Assembly: GCF_034347405.1 (NCBI RefSeq)
Contig: NZ_CP133778.1
Span: forward strand, 3,968,001 to 4,032,000
DNA: 64,000 nucleotides
Source of the DNA: Pseudomonas sp. CCC3.1
GTDB lineage: Bacteria; Pseudomonadota; Gammaproteobacteria; Pseudomonadales; Pseudomonadaceae
Direction: 5' to 3'
Shown: positions 9,513-18,554 of the stretch, one piece after another
Numbering within the stretch: position 1 is the first letter of the stretch
How the letters are laid out: every line of letters starts with the position of its first letter
The notes under the pieces: model-generated
Database searches by the model: none
What the model was told of the DNA's origin: nothing
Seen by the model: the letters and a program-made list of their open reading frames with translations, nothing else
Position numbers and translations under genes: made by a program

Positions 9513-11222
9513 CTAGCGCGGTTCGATGTGAGCGATCATCAGTTGCACAGTTTCGTTGCCGCGAAATTCGTTGAGGTCGAGTTTGTAGGCCAGTTCAACC
9601 CAACGAATCGTCGGATTGGGCCACACTTCCCGGTCAATCCCGAAGGCGATGCCGTCCAGTTTTACGCTGCCGCACTCGGTTTTCAGCACCACTTTCAAGT
9701 GCCGCTCGCCCACGATGCGCTGCTCAACCAACTGGAACACGCCATGAAACAGCGGCTCAGGGAAATGTTGCCCCCATGGCCCGGCATTTCGCAGGGCGCG
9801 CGCGAGTTCAAGGTGAAACTCTTCGACCGCCAGGCTGCCGTCAGACAATAGCCGCCCTGTCAGGTCTTCTTCACGCAACTGGCGCCTGACTTCGGCATCA
9901 AATGCTTGGGAAAACAGCGCGAAGTTGGCCTCGGGCAAGGTCAAGCCAGCCGCCATGGCGTGGCCGCCGTATTTGCTGATCAGGTCCGGGTGTTGTGCCG
10001 CGACCACGCTTAGCGCATCGCGGATGTGGAAACCCGGCACTGAACGCCCGGAACCTTTGAGCATGCCCTCGCCCGCATCGGCAAAGGCGAAGGTCGGACG
10101 GAAGTAACGTTCTTTGAGGCGCGAAGCCAGAATCCCGATAACGCCCTGATGCCACTCAGGATCGAACAGGCACAGACCAAACGGCATGCTGTCTAGCGTC
10201 AGGTCCTTGAGCTGGGCCAGCGCTTCACGCTGCATGCCTTGCTCAATGGATTTTCGGTCCTGGTTCATTTCGTCGAGCTGGGCGGCCATGGCGCGCGCCG
10301 CGTTCGCGTCATCGGTGAGCAGGCATTCGATGCCCAGGCTCATGTCGTCCAGACGCCCGGCAGCATTCAAGCGCGGCCCGAGAATAAACCCCAGGTCGGT
10401 TGAGGTGATACGCGAATGATCACGCTTGGCGACTTCAAGGATGGCCTTGAGCCCCGGCCGCGCACGCCCGGCACGAATCCGCTCAAGCCCTTGATGCACC
10501 AGAATCCGGTTGTTGGCGTCCAGCGGCACCACGTCCGCCACGCTGCCCAATGCCACCAGGTCCAGCAGTTCGGCAATGTTTGGGGCTTTGCTGTTTTGAT
10601 ACCAGCCCAGGCTGTTCAAACGTGCGCGCAAGGCGATCAGGACGTAAAAGATGACCCCTACCCCGGCCAGCGCCTTGCTCGCAAATTCGCAGCCCGGCTG
10701 ATTGGGGTTGACGATGGCATCCGCCGCTGGCAGTTCGTTGCCCGGCAAGTGGTGGTCGGTGACCAATACACTTAGCCCGGCTTTTTTCGCCGCTGCCACG
10801 CCTTCGACACTGGAGATACCGTTGTCGACGGTGATCAACAACTGCGGCTGGCGGGTCAATGCGACTTCGACGATTTCCGGGGTCAGGCCGTAGCCGTACT
10901 CGAAACGGTTGGGCACCAGGTAGTCGACATGGGCCGCGCCCAACAAGCGCAGCCCCAGCATGCCCACAGTGCTGGCCGTGGCGCCGTCGGCGTCAAAGTC
11001 CCCGACGATCAGAATGCGCTGGCGCTGTTCAAGCGCCACCACCAGCAAATCCACTGCGGCATCGATGCCCTTGAGCTGCTGGTACGGAATCAGCCGCGCC
11101 AGGCTTTTGTCCAGTTCAGCTTGTGATTGCACGCCACGTGCTGCGTAAAGCCGCGTCAGCAATGTCGGCATTTCGCCCAAAAAAGGCAGGGTTTCGGGCA
11201 GTGGACGAGGTTCGATGCGCAT
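9513..11222 (-). CDS. recJ: RecJ, single-stranded-DNA-specific 5'-3' exonuclease
   Basis: This 569-residue protein is full length for RecJ. The DHH-phosphoesterase motifs are present: DFDADG at 75-80 (metal ligands), the DHH triad at 156-158, and the DHHA1 GGH motif in KYGGHAMAAGL toward residue 400. RecJ digests 5' ends in recombinational and mismatch repair, alongside RecQ and RecFOR. The stop lies next to REP copy 1, which may stabilise the 3' end of the mRNA. Confidence 0.97.
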   Translation of the reverse strand: MRIEPRPLPETLPFLGEMPTLLTRLYAARGVQSQAELDKSLARLIPYQQLKGIDAAVDLLVVALEQRQRILIVGDFDADGATASTVGMLGLRLLGAAHVDYLVPNRFEYGYGLTPEIVEVALTRQPQLLITVDNGISSVEGVAAAKKAGLSVLVTDHHLPGNELPAADAIVNPNQPGCEFASKALAGVGVIFYVLIALRARLNSLGWYQNSKAPNIAELLDLVALGSVADVVPLDANNRILVHQGLERIRAGRARPGLKAILEVAKRDHSRITSTDLGFILGPRLNAAGRLDDMSLGIECLLTDDANAARAMAAQLDEMNQDRKSIEQGMQREALAQLKDLTLDSMPFGLCLFDPEWHQGVIGILASRLKERYFRPTFAFADAGEGMLKGSGRSVPGFHIRDALSVVAAQHPDLISKYGGHAMAAGLTLPEANFALFSQAFDAEVRRQLREEDLTGRLLSDGSLAVEEFHLELARALRNAGPWGQHFPEPLFHGVFQLVEQRIVGERHLKVVLKTECGSVKLDGIAFGIDREVWPNPTIRWVELAYKLDLNEFRGNETVQLMIAHIEPR

Positions 11223-11264
11223 AAGCGGGTGGAGAGTCTCTATAAGCGGGATATGTAAAAGGAA

Positions 11265-11807
11265 TTAGCCGCGTTCGCCGGCCAGCCACTGCAATTGCAC
11301 TTCGTGTTGACCACGGTCGTCGGTCACAAAAATAGTGCCTTCGCTGATCATCACGTCCCACTTGATAACGCGCGGCATGTCTTTGGCCAAGACTTCCAGA
11401 ATGTCTTGTGGAACGGCCGCAATGTTGACGTTTTTCAGGGTTTTGATCGCAGGGATGACTTTGCCTTCCCACACACGCAAGCTGCCATACGCCAGCAGGC
11501 TGGTGCGTTCGGTGCGGCGCGAGCACCAGGTCAGGCGGTCGGCATCGGGCTGGCCGACTTCGATCCAGTGCAGAACACGGTCATCCAGGCTTTTTTCCCA
11601 CAGCGCTGGCTCGTTTACATCTGAAAGACCACGACCAAATGACAGCTGCTCGTTGTACCAGAAGGCGTAGGCCAGCAGGCGAACGGTCATGCGCTCTTCA
11701 GTTTCCGAAGGGTGACGGGCAATGGTCTGCTTGACGGTTTCATAGACCCCACGATCGAGATCGGTGAGGTTGAGTTCAAACTTGTAGGTCGTGGACGGCT
11801 GGGCCAT
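11265..11807 (-). CDS. yaeQ: YaeQ family protein
   Basis: The start MAQPSTTYKFELNL (ATG at 11807) fits the family; the longer frame upstream has no homologous character. The 180-residue product has the PD-(D/E)XK-like YaeQ fold, with conserved DLDRGVYE, WSRRTERTSLLAYG-like and WDVMISEGTIFV segments. The role is unknown; homologues act as multicopy suppressors of loss of the elongation factor RfaH in enterics. It lies 42 nt upstream of recJ on the same strand, so they may be co-transcribed. Confidence 0.9.
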   Translation of the reverse strand: MAQPSTTYKFELNLTDLDRGVYETVKQTIARHPSETEERMTVRLLAYAFWYNEQLSFGRGLSDVNEPALWEKSLDDRVLHWIEVGQPDADRLTWCSRRTERTSLLAYGSLRVWEGKVIPAIKTLKNVNIAAVPQDILEVLAKDMPRVIKWDVMISEGTIFVTDDRGQHEVQLQWLAGERG

Positions 11808-12015
11808 GAACGGGCTTCTTGATACGGAGAAAGGCCGCAAGTCTAACCGATCCGCCGGTCACTGGGTGCCGTATGCAAAACACACTGACTGCGAGGGGAT
11901 CCGCGCAGGCTTGAAGAAAACGGGTTGCTGCGCAACCCTTCGCAGCCTGCGGCAGCGACTGCGGCTTTTTTTGTGTTAAAACGCTGTACTCGCTCGCTCT
12001 GCACAAGGACTCCGC

Positions 12016-13215
12016 ATGCCGCTCGCCACCAAACCTCTTTCAGGCCTCAAAGTTATCGAACTGGGCACGCTGATCGCAGGTCCTTTTGCATCGCGGATTT
12101 GCGCCGAATTTGGCGCGGATGTCATCAAGGTGGAATCACCTGACGGCGGAGATCCGCTGCGCAAATGGCGCAAACTGTACGAAGGTACGTCGCTGTGGTG
12201 GTTCGTCCAGGCGCGCAACAAGAAATCCCTGACGCTGAACCTCAAGCACCCGGATGGCCTGCACATCCTCAAGCAACTGTTGGCTGAAGCCGACATTCTG
12301 ATTGAAAACTTCCGCCCCGGCGTGCTGGAAAAACTCGGCCTGGGCTGGGATGTTCTGCACGCTCTCAACCCGAAACTGGTGATGGTGCGCCTGTCCGGCT
12401 TTGGTCAGACAGGGCCGATGAAAGACCAGCCGGGGTTCGGCGCGGTCGGTGAATCCATGGGCGGGCTGCGCTATATCACTGGCTTCGAAGACCGGCCTCC
12501 GGTGCGCACCGGTATTTCAATTGGCGATTCGATTGCCGCGCTGTGGGGCGTGATCGGTGCCTTGATGGCGCTGCGTCATCGCGAAGTGAATGGCGGCCTG
12601 GGCCAGGTGGTTGATGTGGCGCTGTACGAAGCCATTTTCGCCATGATGGAAAGCATGGTGCCCGAGTTCGATGTGTTTGGTTTTATTCGCGAACGTACGG
12701 GCAATATCATGCCGGGCATCACGCCCTCTTCGATTCACACCAGCGTGGACGGCAAACACGTGCAGATCGGAGCGAACGGCGACGCCATTTTCAAACGCTT
12801 CATGCTCATCATTGGCCGTGAAGACCTGGCCAACGACCCGGCATTGGCCACTAACGATGGCCGGGACCTGCGTCGTGATGAGCTGTATGGCGTCATAGAC
12901 CGTTGGGTAGCCGCACTCCCGCTGGAGACGGTGCTCGAACACCTGAACACGGCGCAAGTCCCCGCCAGCCGCATTTTTTCGGCTGAAGACATGTTCAGCG
13001 ACCCACAGTTTTTAGCCCGCGAAATGTTTCTGCAAGCCAAACTGCCTGATGGCAAAGACTTCAAAATGCCGGGCATCGTGCCAAAGCTTTCCGATACCCC
13101 TGGCTCAGCCGATTGGGTGGGGCCTGAACTGGGCGCTCATAATCATGAGGTCTTGGGTGATCTAGGCTACGACGTCACGGCCATCAACAACTTGAAGCTC
13201 GCAGGCGCGATTTAA
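12016..13215 (+). CDS. CaiB/BaiF family CoA-transferase
   Basis: This 399-residue class III CoA-transferase has the N-terminal LKVIELGTLIAGPFASRICA segment, the KVESPDGGDPLR nucleotide-interacting stretch, and a conserved Asp171 in ISIGDSIAAL at the position of the catalytic aspartate of formyl-CoA transferase. The family moves CoA between carboxylic acids through aspartyl-CoA anhydride intermediates. The start is preceded by AAGGA. The acid substrates cannot be read from the sequence. A periplasmic binding-like protein gene follows 42 nt downstream and may be in the same operon. Confidence 0.93.
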   Translation: MPLATKPLSGLKVIELGTLIAGPFASRICAEFGADVIKVESPDGGDPLRKWRKLYEGTSLWWFVQARNKKSLTLNLKHPDGLHILKQLLAEADILIENFRPGVLEKLGLGWDVLHALNPKLVMVRLSGFGQTGPMKDQPGFGAVGESMGGLRYITGFEDRPPVRTGISIGDSIAALWGVIGALMALRHREVNGGLGQVVDVALYEAIFAMMESMVPEFDVFGFIRERTGNIMPGITPSSIHTSVDGKHVQIGANGDAIFKRFMLIIGREDLANDPALATNDGRDLRRDELYGVIDRWVAALPLETVLEHLNTAQVPASRIFSAEDMFSDPQFLAREMFLQAKLPDGKDFKMPGIVPKLSDTPGSADWVGPELGAHNHEVLGDLGYDVTAINNLKLAGAI

Positions 13216-13257
13216 CGCGTGCGCCCTTTTTAATGACTGCCCAAGGAGACCAGCACA

Positions 13258-14124
13258 ATGACTAGTCGCTGGACCAGATCCGGTATGTGGGCAGGCTTGA
13301 TCACATCAGCCTTACTTTTCTGGGCCTCGGACAGTTTGGCAGCAGAGAAGCTCATTTGGCTGGTGCGAGACCTGCCGCCACTGACGATGCATGATGGCCC
13401 ACAAAAAGGCCGAGGCATCATTGACCAACTGCTGCCCGTGTTGATGGCCAATATGCCGCAATATCAGCACGTCATCATGCGGGTCAATCGTGCAAGGTCA
13501 ATGCAGATGCTTGAAGGCTCACAGCTGAGTTGCGACCCAATGCTGGTGTGGAACCCCGACCGCGCCCTGCGAATTGCCTACTCCAGCCCGATCATCGGCT
13601 TGCACAGTAACGGCCTTGTGATTCGTCGTCAGGATCAACCGTTGATCGCCCCGTTTGTACACGATGAGTCCGTCGATCTGTTGGCCATGCTTAATTCGCA
13701 GTCAGTGAAGCTCGGCATCGTTGCCAAACGCAGTTACGGCACATGGATCGATGACCAGTTGTCTCATGGCCCTGCGAGTCAATTCTTTATTCATTACGGC
13801 AACGATGCGCTGGGCAGCCTGTTACAAATGCAGCAGGCTGGCCGTTTGCAAACGCTGCTGGGCTATTGGCCTGAAATTCAGGCAAAAGCCAAACAACACG
13901 GTCTGTCGTCCACAGCGCTGGTTTTTTACCCCATCCAGGGCGCCCCGCCTTATCAGCCTATTTACGTAGGCTGCTCAAAAACACCGGAAGGGCAACACGT
14001 CATTGCCAGCATTAATACCGTGCTGGGTAACTTGGCTCACGAACCGCAGACGTCACCAGAAACTTTCTGGATAGACCCCAGCCAGAAAGCTGAAGACCCC
14101 GTACCGGATGCGCCTGCGCCGTGA
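13258..14124 (+). CDS. Periplasmic solute-binding-like protein (SBP_bac_3 / TIGR02285 type)
   Basis: This 288-residue protein has an N-terminal signal peptide (about residues 1-28, hydrophobic core then SLAAE) and two lobes of a type II periplasmic binding fold (LIWLVRDLPPLTMHDG and ARSMQMLEGSQLSCDPM). A strong AAGGAGA precedes the ATG. No permease or ATPase gene is adjacent, so transport is not implied; many such Pseudomonas proteins are orphan ligand binders. It ends in a proline-rich tail just before a clear terminator. The ligand is unknown. Confidence 0.85.
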   Translation: MTSRWTRSGMWAGLITSALLFWASDSLAAEKLIWLVRDLPPLTMHDGPQKGRGIIDQLLPVLMANMPQYQHVIMRVNRARSMQMLEGSQLSCDPMLVWNPDRALRIAYSSPIIGLHSNGLVIRRQDQPLIAPFVHDESVDLLAMLNSQSVKLGIVAKRSYGTWIDDQLSHGPASQFFIHYGNDALGSLLQMQQAGRLQTLLGYWPEIQAKAKQHGLSSTALVFYPIQGAPPYQPIYVGCSKTPEGQHVIASINTVLGNLAHEPQTSPETFWIDPSQKAEDPVPDAPAP

Positions 14125-14141
14125 CAAAAAAAACACAAAAA

Positions 14142-14175
14142 AAACCCCGAGAAGTGGGGAGTCAACTCGGGGTTT
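14142..14175. terminator. Rho-independent terminator, probably bidirectional
   Basis: A 10-bp perfect stem (AAACCCCGAG, 14142-14151, with its complement at 14166-14175) sits between the convergent binding-protein gene and the receiver gene, flanked by A- and T-rich ends. Confidence 0.8.
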
Positions 14176-14265
14176 AACAAGGTCATGATGACCTGCTCAA
14201 CAGGCTACAAGTATCGGAGCAATAGACTTGATCCTGTTGATGAAAAATCTGACACAGGCAACCCG

Positions 14266-14697
14266 CTAAAGGTTCCCTGCCACGTGCAATCTATTCGCAC
14301 TTTCAGCGTCGGCACGTACGTTGTACGCGTCGAGCAACTGCCCTAGCCCATTGATCGTCACCGGTTTTGGCAAGTACCCCAAGACCTCGAGCCCTTCCTG
14401 ACGAGCGGTGCGCACCGCCCTTTCTATAATGTGCGGTGCGGCGCAACTTAGAATAATCAGCGCCTGCGCCTCACGTTTGATGGCCAGTTCTCGAATCAGA
14501 TCCAGCCCGGACAAACCATCCAGATACAGATCACAAATAGCAACATCGATCCCCCCTCGATTAGCTATCGAGCTGCGGGCGGACTCAATGCTTTCAGCAG
14601 CCAGAACATCAAAAATGCGAAAGGCATTGAGCATCTGGTGCAACACCATGAGTTGAAAGGGATTGTCTTCAAGAATCAAAACTTTCATTGAGCGCAT
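14266..14697 (-). CDS. Stand-alone receiver-domain response regulator
   Basis: I choose ATG 14697 (MRSMKVLILEDN), with AAGG 6-7 nt upstream; a second ATG three codons later is possible. The 143-residue product is one receiver domain: acidic pocket LEDN, phosphoacceptor Asp in VAICDLYLDGLSG, Ser in IILSCAAP and Lys in GYLPKP. There is no DNA-binding, EAL, GGDEF or other output domain, and a terminator follows. The style (EDNPFQLMVLHQML and GYLPKPV) resembles the receivers of RocR-type REC-EAL regulators. It lies 109 nt downstream of a BvgS-like sensor without a kinase domain. Either a real small regulator or the surviving part of a longer one. Confidence 0.85.
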   Translation of the reverse strand: MRSMKVLILEDNPFQLMVLHQMLNAFRIFDVLAAESIESARSSIANRGGIDVAICDLYLDGLSGLDLIRELAIKREAQALIILSCAAPHIIERAVRTARQEGLEVLGYLPKPVTINGLGQLLDAYNVRADAESANRLHVAGNL

Positions 14698-14806
14698 CAC
14701 GGACCTTTGGAGTATTGCGCACACTATCGGCAAGGGGATCAACTCTAGTGCGATTGCCTAAGAATCGACATAAGACAATTCTTAAAAAAACGTAAGATTT
14801 TTCAAA

Positions 14807-16915
14807 TCAAAAAATGCCACTCTGTGCGCCTCCCCCCCACTTTTTCTGCACCGAAAGATCAAACCAGCCCCCAACCACGCCCTCTAAATGACCGCAATCC
14901 GCGTAAAAAGGCACTATCCAGCAATACACCTCGCCATTGACGGTTTTGAATGGCTCGCTGCGCTTTTGATAGAAAGGCTTTCGATTACGAAGAACCGACA
15001 TGATTTCGGTGTGGAATTGCTCGGCAACGCCAGCGGGGAAAAAATCCGACTCAGTCATGACGCGTCCGCAAATCAGTTCGAGACGAGTCGAAAAATACTC
15101 TTCGTAAGTGCGATTACAGGTGATCATTTGCGCTTCAAGCCCCTTCACAAAAACCGGGCAGGGGATCGCATCAAAGCAGCGTTGCTGAAACCCCTGGTGC
15201 TCGCGCAAACTGCTTTCGACCTGTTGTCCAAATCGCAACCGTGTTGCCAAACGCCGGTTCCACACCACCAGCATCCCGCCCAGGGCAATGACCGCGGCCA
15301 TGATGGCGTACACCCACGGCGCAGAGAGCCCTGCTGACTCAGCGGGCTCCTTGCCAGTCTCATGCAGCCATTTGATCCGCATTGCCTGCATGTCAGCCAC
15401 CGGCAACGCCTCCAACCCTTTGTTCAGGATATCGAGCAGTTCTGGAGACTGGGTCGAGACTGAGAAGTTGTCTGAAGACCATCGGCCATCAACGCTTCGC
15501 CCGACTTTCAAGCGTTTTGTCGGATGGAGATACGCCTGGGTTTCATTCTGAATGGTGGCAATCGCATCACCGCGCTCAACCAGTTGGCGCGCCTGGGTGT
15601 AGTTCTCGACCATGCGTAAGGTGATCTCGGGATAATCACGGCGAATCATGGGTTCGAGTGCATGTTTGGCCGGCAACGCCAATACCTGGCCTGAGAGATG
15701 AGCCAGGGAGCTCAGCTGGAAATCATTGATGCTCACCACGAAGACCCAAGGCGCCCCACCATAAGAATACGTAAAGTTTAGAAACGCCTGACGCTCGGCA
15801 TTTTTGGACAAGGTTGTGTTCATCTGCGCTTTGCCGCTTTTGAGCATTTCCAGGGTTTGTACGGTGGAAAAACTCTCCTGGTGCACAAACTGCAAACCGG
15901 TCATGCGAGAGATACGCGCCAGAATATCCACGCTCAGCCCATCCCAACCTTCTCCAGCCTTTTTAAAGATGTACGGCGGATATTGCTGAGAGGCGACAAT
16001 GACCACCGGATTTTGCTTTATCCAGGCTTGTTCCTTGGGCAGCAGCTTAATGCGCTGCTCGATGCCACCTGGCCCGGTTGTCCAGCGTGAAAGGATCAAC
16101 TGCTCAACGGCGTCATCCAGGCTGCTCAGTGCTCGATCAATCAACGCCAACAACTGAGGATCATCGCGCCGGGTGGCAAAGGTAAAACCGGACACCGGCA
16201 ATGCGCTGTCACCCACGATGTGCACACCCGCGTAGGACTTGGCAGTTTTAAAGGCCCGAATAATGACCTCATTACCCACCAGCGCATCAATATCCCCCTC
16301 AGACAGCGCCTCCAGTGCACTGTGCAACGTCGGCGTCAGAATGATCTCGCTGTTGGGGTAAAACGCATCGGCCACCCACTCATCGACTTCCCCCTCCAGA
16401 AAGCCGACTTTCTTGCCGCTCCACTCTTGGCCTGCTGCGGAGTCATCTCCTCGCCCCACAATGACTGAACGATCCACCATGTACTCCGTGGAAAAGATCA
16501 TGCCTTCAATGCCGCGCTCATAGCCGTTGGCACTGGCCAGAATGTCGATCTTGCCCGAGAGCAGCGCCGCCACCGCCTGGTCGCGCTTGCTGAACCCCAG
16601 CACTTGAACCGCCGCCCCCAACTTGTCACGCACAAGGCTGAGGTAGTCGGCGCTGATGCCCTGATAACGATTGCGATCGGTGACGGTGTCCATCGGCGCG
16701 TAACCGCCCAAGCTGATGCCCACGCGCAACGGCCCACGCGTTTCCAGCCATTGCTGTTGTTCACGATCAATCTTTAAAGGGGGGAGTTCGATGAAGCTTT
16801 TGGGGAGTTTGAAAGGCAGGCCTTGCGCAGCATGGGAGACGGCGCTAACGCTCACCAGACCGATTAACAGTGCGAAGAACATCCCTGATTTCAGCACGCG
16901 GTTAAAACGTGACAT
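14807..16915 (-). CDS. BvgS/EvgS/RocS-like sensor, truncated before the kinase domain
   Basis: The start MSRFNRVLKS (ATG 16915) has a perfect AAGGAGG upstream. The 702-residue product has a signal peptide, two tandem Venus-flytrap (SBP_bac_3) domains (about 40-265 and 285-510), a transmembrane helix (AIMAAVIALGGMLVVW, about 553-570) and a PAS-like domain (about 600-690, ending GGWFDLS). It stops a few residues later in WGGGAQSGIF, at a run of seven G. BvgS-family sensors continue here into HisKA and HATPase domains, and none remain in the 109 nt before the receiver gene in any frame. It may be a pseudogene or a kinase-less receptor working with the downstream receiver. Confidence 0.8.
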   Translation of the reverse strand: MSRFNRVLKSGMFFALLIGLVSVSAVSHAAQGLPFKLPKSFIELPPLKIDREQQQWLETRGPLRVGISLGGYAPMDTVTDRNRYQGISADYLSLVRDKLGAAVQVLGFSKRDQAVAALLSGKIDILASANGYERGIEGMIFSTEYMVDRSVIVGRGDDSAAGQEWSGKKVGFLEGEVDEWVADAFYPNSEIILTPTLHSALEALSEGDIDALVGNEVIIRAFKTAKSYAGVHIVGDSALPVSGFTFATRRDDPQLLALIDRALSSLDDAVEQLILSRWTTGPGGIEQRIKLLPKEQAWIKQNPVVIVASQQYPPYIFKKAGEGWDGLSVDILARISRMTGLQFVHQESFSTVQTLEMLKSGKAQMNTTLSKNAERQAFLNFTYSYGGAPWVFVVSINDFQLSSLAHLSGQVLALPAKHALEPMIRRDYPEITLRMVENYTQARQLVERGDAIATIQNETQAYLHPTKRLKVGRSVDGRWSSDNFSVSTQSPELLDILNKGLEALPVADMQAMRIKWLHETGKEPAESAGLSAPWVYAIMAAVIALGGMLVVWNRRLATRLRFGQQVESSLREHQGFQQRCFDAIPCPVFVKGLEAQMITCNRTYEEYFSTRLELICGRVMTESDFFPAGVAEQFHTEIMSVLRNRKPFYQKRSEPFKTVNGEVYCWIVPFYADCGHLEGVVGGWFDLSVQKKWGGGAQSGIF

Positions 16916-16989
16916 GACAGCCTCCTTGACCGACCGCTCGCCAGCATAAGGAGGCGAAAAGGGAACAAGTTTGCCATGCAGCCACAAAA

Positions 16990-17011
16990 AAGCCCGTCAG
17001 ATGACGGGCTT
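16990..17011 (-). terminator. Rho-independent terminator downstream of thrC
   Basis: A 9-bp perfect stem (AAGCCCGTC and its complement, 4-nt loop) is followed on the minus strand by a run of T, ending the xerD-dsbC-hom-thrC direction of transcription. Confidence 0.85.
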
Positions 17012-17034
17012 CAAAATGCGTAAGAAAAAGACCT

Positions 17035-18444
17035 TTAAAGTGCCTTTCCGCGATTGCCATGCTGACTCACAAAGGCCTGTACGGCTTTCAGGTCATTGGC
17101 CAACACGGTGTAACGCTCTTCCCTTTCAAACAAATCCGAAAGGTGAGCAGGCAGCTCTAACGCTTTTCCTACGCCTGCTTTTTCAACGGCCTCCGGGAAT
17201 TTGACCGGATGCGCCGTTCCCAGGATCACCATCGGGGTATCCAGGCTACGACGGCACTCGCGAGCCGCCTTAACGCCAATGGCAGTGTGCGGATCCAGCA
17301 CTTCGCCCGTTTCAGCGAACACCTGGGCAATGGTTTCGCACGTTTGCTCGTCATTGACAGCCAGCGAGTCGAACAAGCGACGCGCTTCGGTCCAGCGGTC
17401 TTCTTCAACGCTGAAATTGCCGGTTTGCTTGAACGCATCCATCAGGCCGGCAACCGCCGCGCCATTGCGCCCGTGCAGGTCGAACAGCAGGCGTTCGAAG
17501 TTCGAGGAAACCATGATGTCCATCGACGGCGACAAGGTCGCGTGCAGAGTGTCTTTGGCGTACTGATTGCCGCTCATGAAGCGGTGCAAGATGTCGTTGC
17601 GGTTGGTGGCAACGATCAACTGGTTGATCGGCAGGCCCATGTTGCGTGCCAGGTAGCCCGCAAAAATATCGCCGAAGTTGCCGGTTGGCACCGAGAACGA
17701 CACTGAACGGTGCGGGCCACCCAATTGCAGGGCTGCGTGGAAGTAGTAAACGATCTGGGCCATGATCCGCGCCCAGTTGATCGAGTTCACGGCAACCAGT
17801 CGCGTGCCCTTGAGGAAGCCCTGGTCAGCGAAGCTGGCCTTGACCATTTCCTGGCAGTCATCGAAGTTGCCTTCGATGGCGATGTTATGGATGTTGTCAC
17901 CGAACAGCGTGGTCATTTGGCGACGCTGGACTTCCGACACCCGGTTATGCGGATGCAGGATGAAAATATCCACGTTTTCGCAATGCTTGCAGCCTTCAAT
18001 CGCAGCCGAGCCGGTATCACCCGACGTCGCACCAACGATCACTACGCGCTCGCCACGCTTGGCCAGTACGTAATCCAGCAAGCGACCCAGCAACTGCAGA
18101 GCAAAGTCCTTGAACGCCAGCGTAGGGCCGTGGAACAGCTCAAGCACCCACTCATTGCCCTTGAGCTGGCGCAGCGGGGCAACCGAGCTGTGGGCAAAAG
18201 CTGCGTAGGTTTCTTCCAGAATTTTTTTGAAATCGGCATCAGGAATGCTGCCGGTAACAAACGGGCGCATCACCCGGAATGCCAGCTCGTGGTACGGCAG
18301 ACCCGCCCAGGAAGCGATTTCTTCTTGCGTAAAGCGCGGCAGGTTTTCAGGAACGTACAAACCGCCATCACTGGCCAGACCGGCCAACAGGACATCTTCA
18401 AAATTCAGGGCCGGTGCTTGGCCACGGGTGCTGATATAGCGCAT
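17035..18444 (-). CDS. thrC: Threonine synthase
   Basis: This 469-residue PLP enzyme converts O-phosphohomoserine to threonine, the last step of the pathway. The PLP-lysine is visible at Lys112 in HGPTLAFKDFALQ, and the phosphate-binding SGDTGSAA loop follows. The N-terminal MRYISTRG is typical of the proteobacterial long form. It lies downstream of hom on the same strand, 110 nt apart, with an inverted repeat in the gap. Confidence 0.98.
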   Translation of the reverse strand: MRYISTRGQAPALNFEDVLLAGLASDGGLYVPENLPRFTQEEIASWAGLPYHELAFRVMRPFVTGSIPDADFKKILEETYAAFAHSSVAPLRQLKGNEWVLELFHGPTLAFKDFALQLLGRLLDYVLAKRGERVVIVGATSGDTGSAAIEGCKHCENVDIFILHPHNRVSEVQRRQMTTLFGDNIHNIAIEGNFDDCQEMVKASFADQGFLKGTRLVAVNSINWARIMAQIVYYFHAALQLGGPHRSVSFSVPTGNFGDIFAGYLARNMGLPINQLIVATNRNDILHRFMSGNQYAKDTLHATLSPSMDIMVSSNFERLLFDLHGRNGAAVAGLMDAFKQTGNFSVEEDRWTEARRLFDSLAVNDEQTCETIAQVFAETGEVLDPHTAIGVKAARECRRSLDTPMVILGTAHPVKFPEAVEKAGVGKALELPAHLSDLFEREERYTVLANDLKAVQAFVSQHGNRGKAL

Positions 18445-18466
18445 TTTTTTTCAAACCTTGGGTTTG

Positions 18467-18541
18467 AGCGGTAAGCGGTTCAGCTGCGAGCGACAAGTAA
18501 AGACAGAGTGGTTTTTAACTTGCGGCTTGCAGCTTACCGCT
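18467..18541. repeat. Inverted repeat between hom and thrC
   Basis: The outer 10-bp arms AGCGGTAAGC (18467-18476) and its complement (18532-18541) are extended inward by partly paired CTGCGAGCGACAAG and CTTGCGGCTTGCAG, making a long imperfect hairpin. It sits in the hom-thrC gap and could act as mRNA processing or attenuation structure, though there is no T-run. Confidence 0.65.
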
Positions 18542-18554
18542 TACAGCTGCTTCA

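Noticed and set aside
14807..14830. Frameshift in the seven-G run as the only cause of the short sensor
   Set aside because: No kinase-like sequence exists in any frame in the 109 nt before the next gene, so a simple indel does not restore a full-length protein.
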